DNA of 64,000 nucleotides, taken from the NCBI RefSeq assembly GCF_020966775.1, contig NZ_JAJKFV010000029.1, positions 1,357,001 through 1,421,000 on the forward strand, given 5' to 3'. Below the pieces are notes generated by a model that did no database searches, was not told where the DNA came from, and worked only from the letters and a program-made list of their open reading frames with translations. Made by a program: the position numbers and the translations under genes. Origin of the DNA: Rhodopirellula halodulae. GTDB taxonomy: Bacteria; Planctomycetota; Planctomycetia; Pirellulales; Pirellulaceae. Shown piece after piece: positions 62,936 to 64,000 of the stretch. The stretch's first letter is position 1. Every line of letters begins with the position of its first letter.

Positions 62936-63933
62936 GTCGACCGAGAATATTGGTTCTCGGAGGCAGAGACGCTGCTCGGCAACCGGCAATCAGCCGATCC
63001 AATGAAACGTCGTTCAAGCTGGGATGGCATTTGTCTCAGCTGAGCGAAGCCGCGACTCGGCATGACGCGGAAATTTTGTTTGCCGACTACGAGTCCTTGC
63101 GTGGTCACATCGCCGCCTCCAATGACCAGGCGAATCATCTGAGCACGGGCCAAGCTGGGCATGCGACGGCTTGGTGTTATCGCGGCGATGGAGAAACGGC
63201 AGGCGAAGTCTCCCTCTCGCAATTCGACGCTATCCTGACGCGAACGATGCCGGCTGGATCGTTGGAACAGGTGACGTTTCGATTGGCGGTGCTGCACGAT
63301 CTGGTGTCGGCGAAAACTGGGCCTCGTGTGATCAATTCTCCGCGAGGTTTGGAACTTGCCATCGACAAATTTGCCACGTTGACACTCGCTCGCCGATTGG
63401 AACTGCCGACGCCAAGGACCCAGGTGGTGCAGTCGCGAACGGCGGCGATGGAGGCGTTTGAACAACTAGGGGGCGACGTGGTCGTCAAACCGATCTTCGG
63501 TGGCGAAGGGCGGGGTGTGATGCGTCTGCGGGATACCGAGTTGGCTTGGACGGTGTTCTCGACGCTGACTCAGATGGATGCGGTTTGTTATCTGCAGGAG
63601 TTTGTTGGGCCCGGCGGAGTGGATCTGCGGGTATTGATCGTCGGTGATCATGCTCATGCCGTTCGTCGCACCAGCGAAAACGATTTCCGGACCAACGTTC
63701 GCGGTGGAGGCCAGAGTACAAGAGTGGAGTTGTTGCCGAAGTGGGAGTCCGCGTCGCGTTTGTTGTGTCGCGACATGGGACTGACGTTTGCAGCCGTCGA
63801 TTGGATCGAGTCGGCGACGGGCGAGTTGCAATTGATCGAAGTCAACGGTATCCCCGGTTGGAAAGGGGCTCAGAAGGTCGTCCCGGTTCGCATCGCGGAT
63901 CAAATCATTGAGGAATTGGTGAAGCAGTCATGA
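62932..63933 (+). CDS. RimK-type ATP-grasp ligase of the C1 operon
   Basis: The 333-residue ATP-grasp ligase has VVVKPIFGGEGRGVM (ATP-binding Lys and Gly loop), LQEFVGPGGVDLRVLIVGDHA and, near the end, LQLIEVNGIPGWKGAQKV. RimK-like enzymes in H4MPT operons add glutamate to the methanopterin side chain or to a related cofactor (MptN-like). It overlaps mch and the following gene by ATGA on both sides, so all three are translated together. The exact acceptor is inferred from context only. Confidence 0.85.
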   Translation: MSRPRILVLGGRDAARQPAISRSNETSFKLGWHLSQLSEAATRHDAEILFADYESLRGHIAASNDQANHLSTGQAGHATAWCYRGDGETAGEVSLSQFDAILTRTMPAGSLEQVTFRLAVLHDLVSAKTGPRVINSPRGLELAIDKFATLTLARRLELPTPRTQVVQSRTAAMEAFEQLGGDVVVKPIFGGEGRGVMRLRDTELAWTVFSTLTQMDAVCYLQEFVGPGGVDLRVLIVGDHAHAVRRTSENDFRTNVRGGGQSTRVELLPKWESASRLLCRDMGLTFAAVDWIESATGELQLIEVNGIPGWKGAQKVVPVRIADQIIEELVKQS

Positions 63934-64000
63934 GTGAAGGTCCCTGCAACCGAGAGTCCACGCGTCTGCGCGCGGAAACCGATCGGGCATCAGGCAATGT
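63930..64000 (+). CDS. Third gene of the C1 operon (truncated by window end)
   Basis: The frame opens at ATG 63930, overlapping the stop of the ATP-grasp gene by ATGA, and reads MSEGPCNRESTRLRAETDR before running off the window. Too little is present to name it. In other H4MPT operons the gene here is often a CitG-like protein or another cofactor enzyme; this is only inference from context. Confidence 0.55.
   Translation, partial: MSEGPCNRESTRLRAETDRASGN

Overview
The window looks like chromosomal DNA of a marine planctomycete of the Rhodopirellula/Pirellulaceae group. This rests on gene content: two DUF1559 pseudopilin-like proteins, a DUF1549/DUF1553 plus DUF1501 pair, several exported Gfo/Idh/MocA-type and sulfatase proteins, an SHD1-domain protein, tetrahydromethanopterin C1 genes, and a long Ser/Thr kinase. 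No IS element, prophage, CRISPR array or rRNA was seen. Everything here is read by eye; no database search was run.

Layout. 1-5131: end of a four-haem cytochrome, a convergent FtsX-type permease/ATPase pair, and a tRNA-Met(CAU) with its terminator. 5770-9518: a DUF1570 HExxH protein translationally coupled to an SHD1 protein, then a six-helix membrane protein. 9885-15672: two exported oxidoreductases, then two tandem DUF1559 paralogues, each closed by a strong hairpin, and a small lipoprotein. 16209-19197: a Pro/Ala-rich single-span membrane protein and a BY-kinase-like ATPase. 19282-21019 (minus): a stand-alone GlmU-type uridylyltransferase overlapping prs. 21649-22471: a FlgM-like anti-sigma factor and a coiled-coil partner. 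22536-25006 (minus): hemC then hemL. 25229-28120: a Ser/Thr kinase fused to a degenerate Hsp70. 28172-31426 (minus): glnE. 32014-33603: the housekeeping sigma factor. 33610-36092 (minus): dapL overlapping aroC. 36388-40266: a soluble histidine kinase, a redoxin, thiL and a GcvH-like protein.

40319-44731 (minus) holds a sialate O-acetylesterase, an SDR and a PmoA-family (DUF6807) protein. Divergent from it are DUF1549/1553, DUF1501 and an EamA transporter (44860-49363). A sulfatase and an unusual sigma-70 factor with three N-terminal helix-turn-helix segments follow (49360-52550, minus). Next come two exported unknowns, rpmA and a UvrD-type helicase (53247-58394), a second sulfatase, an APH-like phosphotransferase coupled to a redoxin (58422-61637, minus), and finally mch, an ATP-grasp ligase and the start of a third gene in an ATGA-linked C1 operon (61934-64000).

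Most blocks are housekeeping or polysaccharide-degradation genes. The parts least explained by standard annotation are the kinase-Hsp70 fusion (25229-28120), the HTH-extended sigma factor (50877-52550), the ATPase pair at 16209-19197 and the FlgM-like pair with a 16-bp palindrome upstream.
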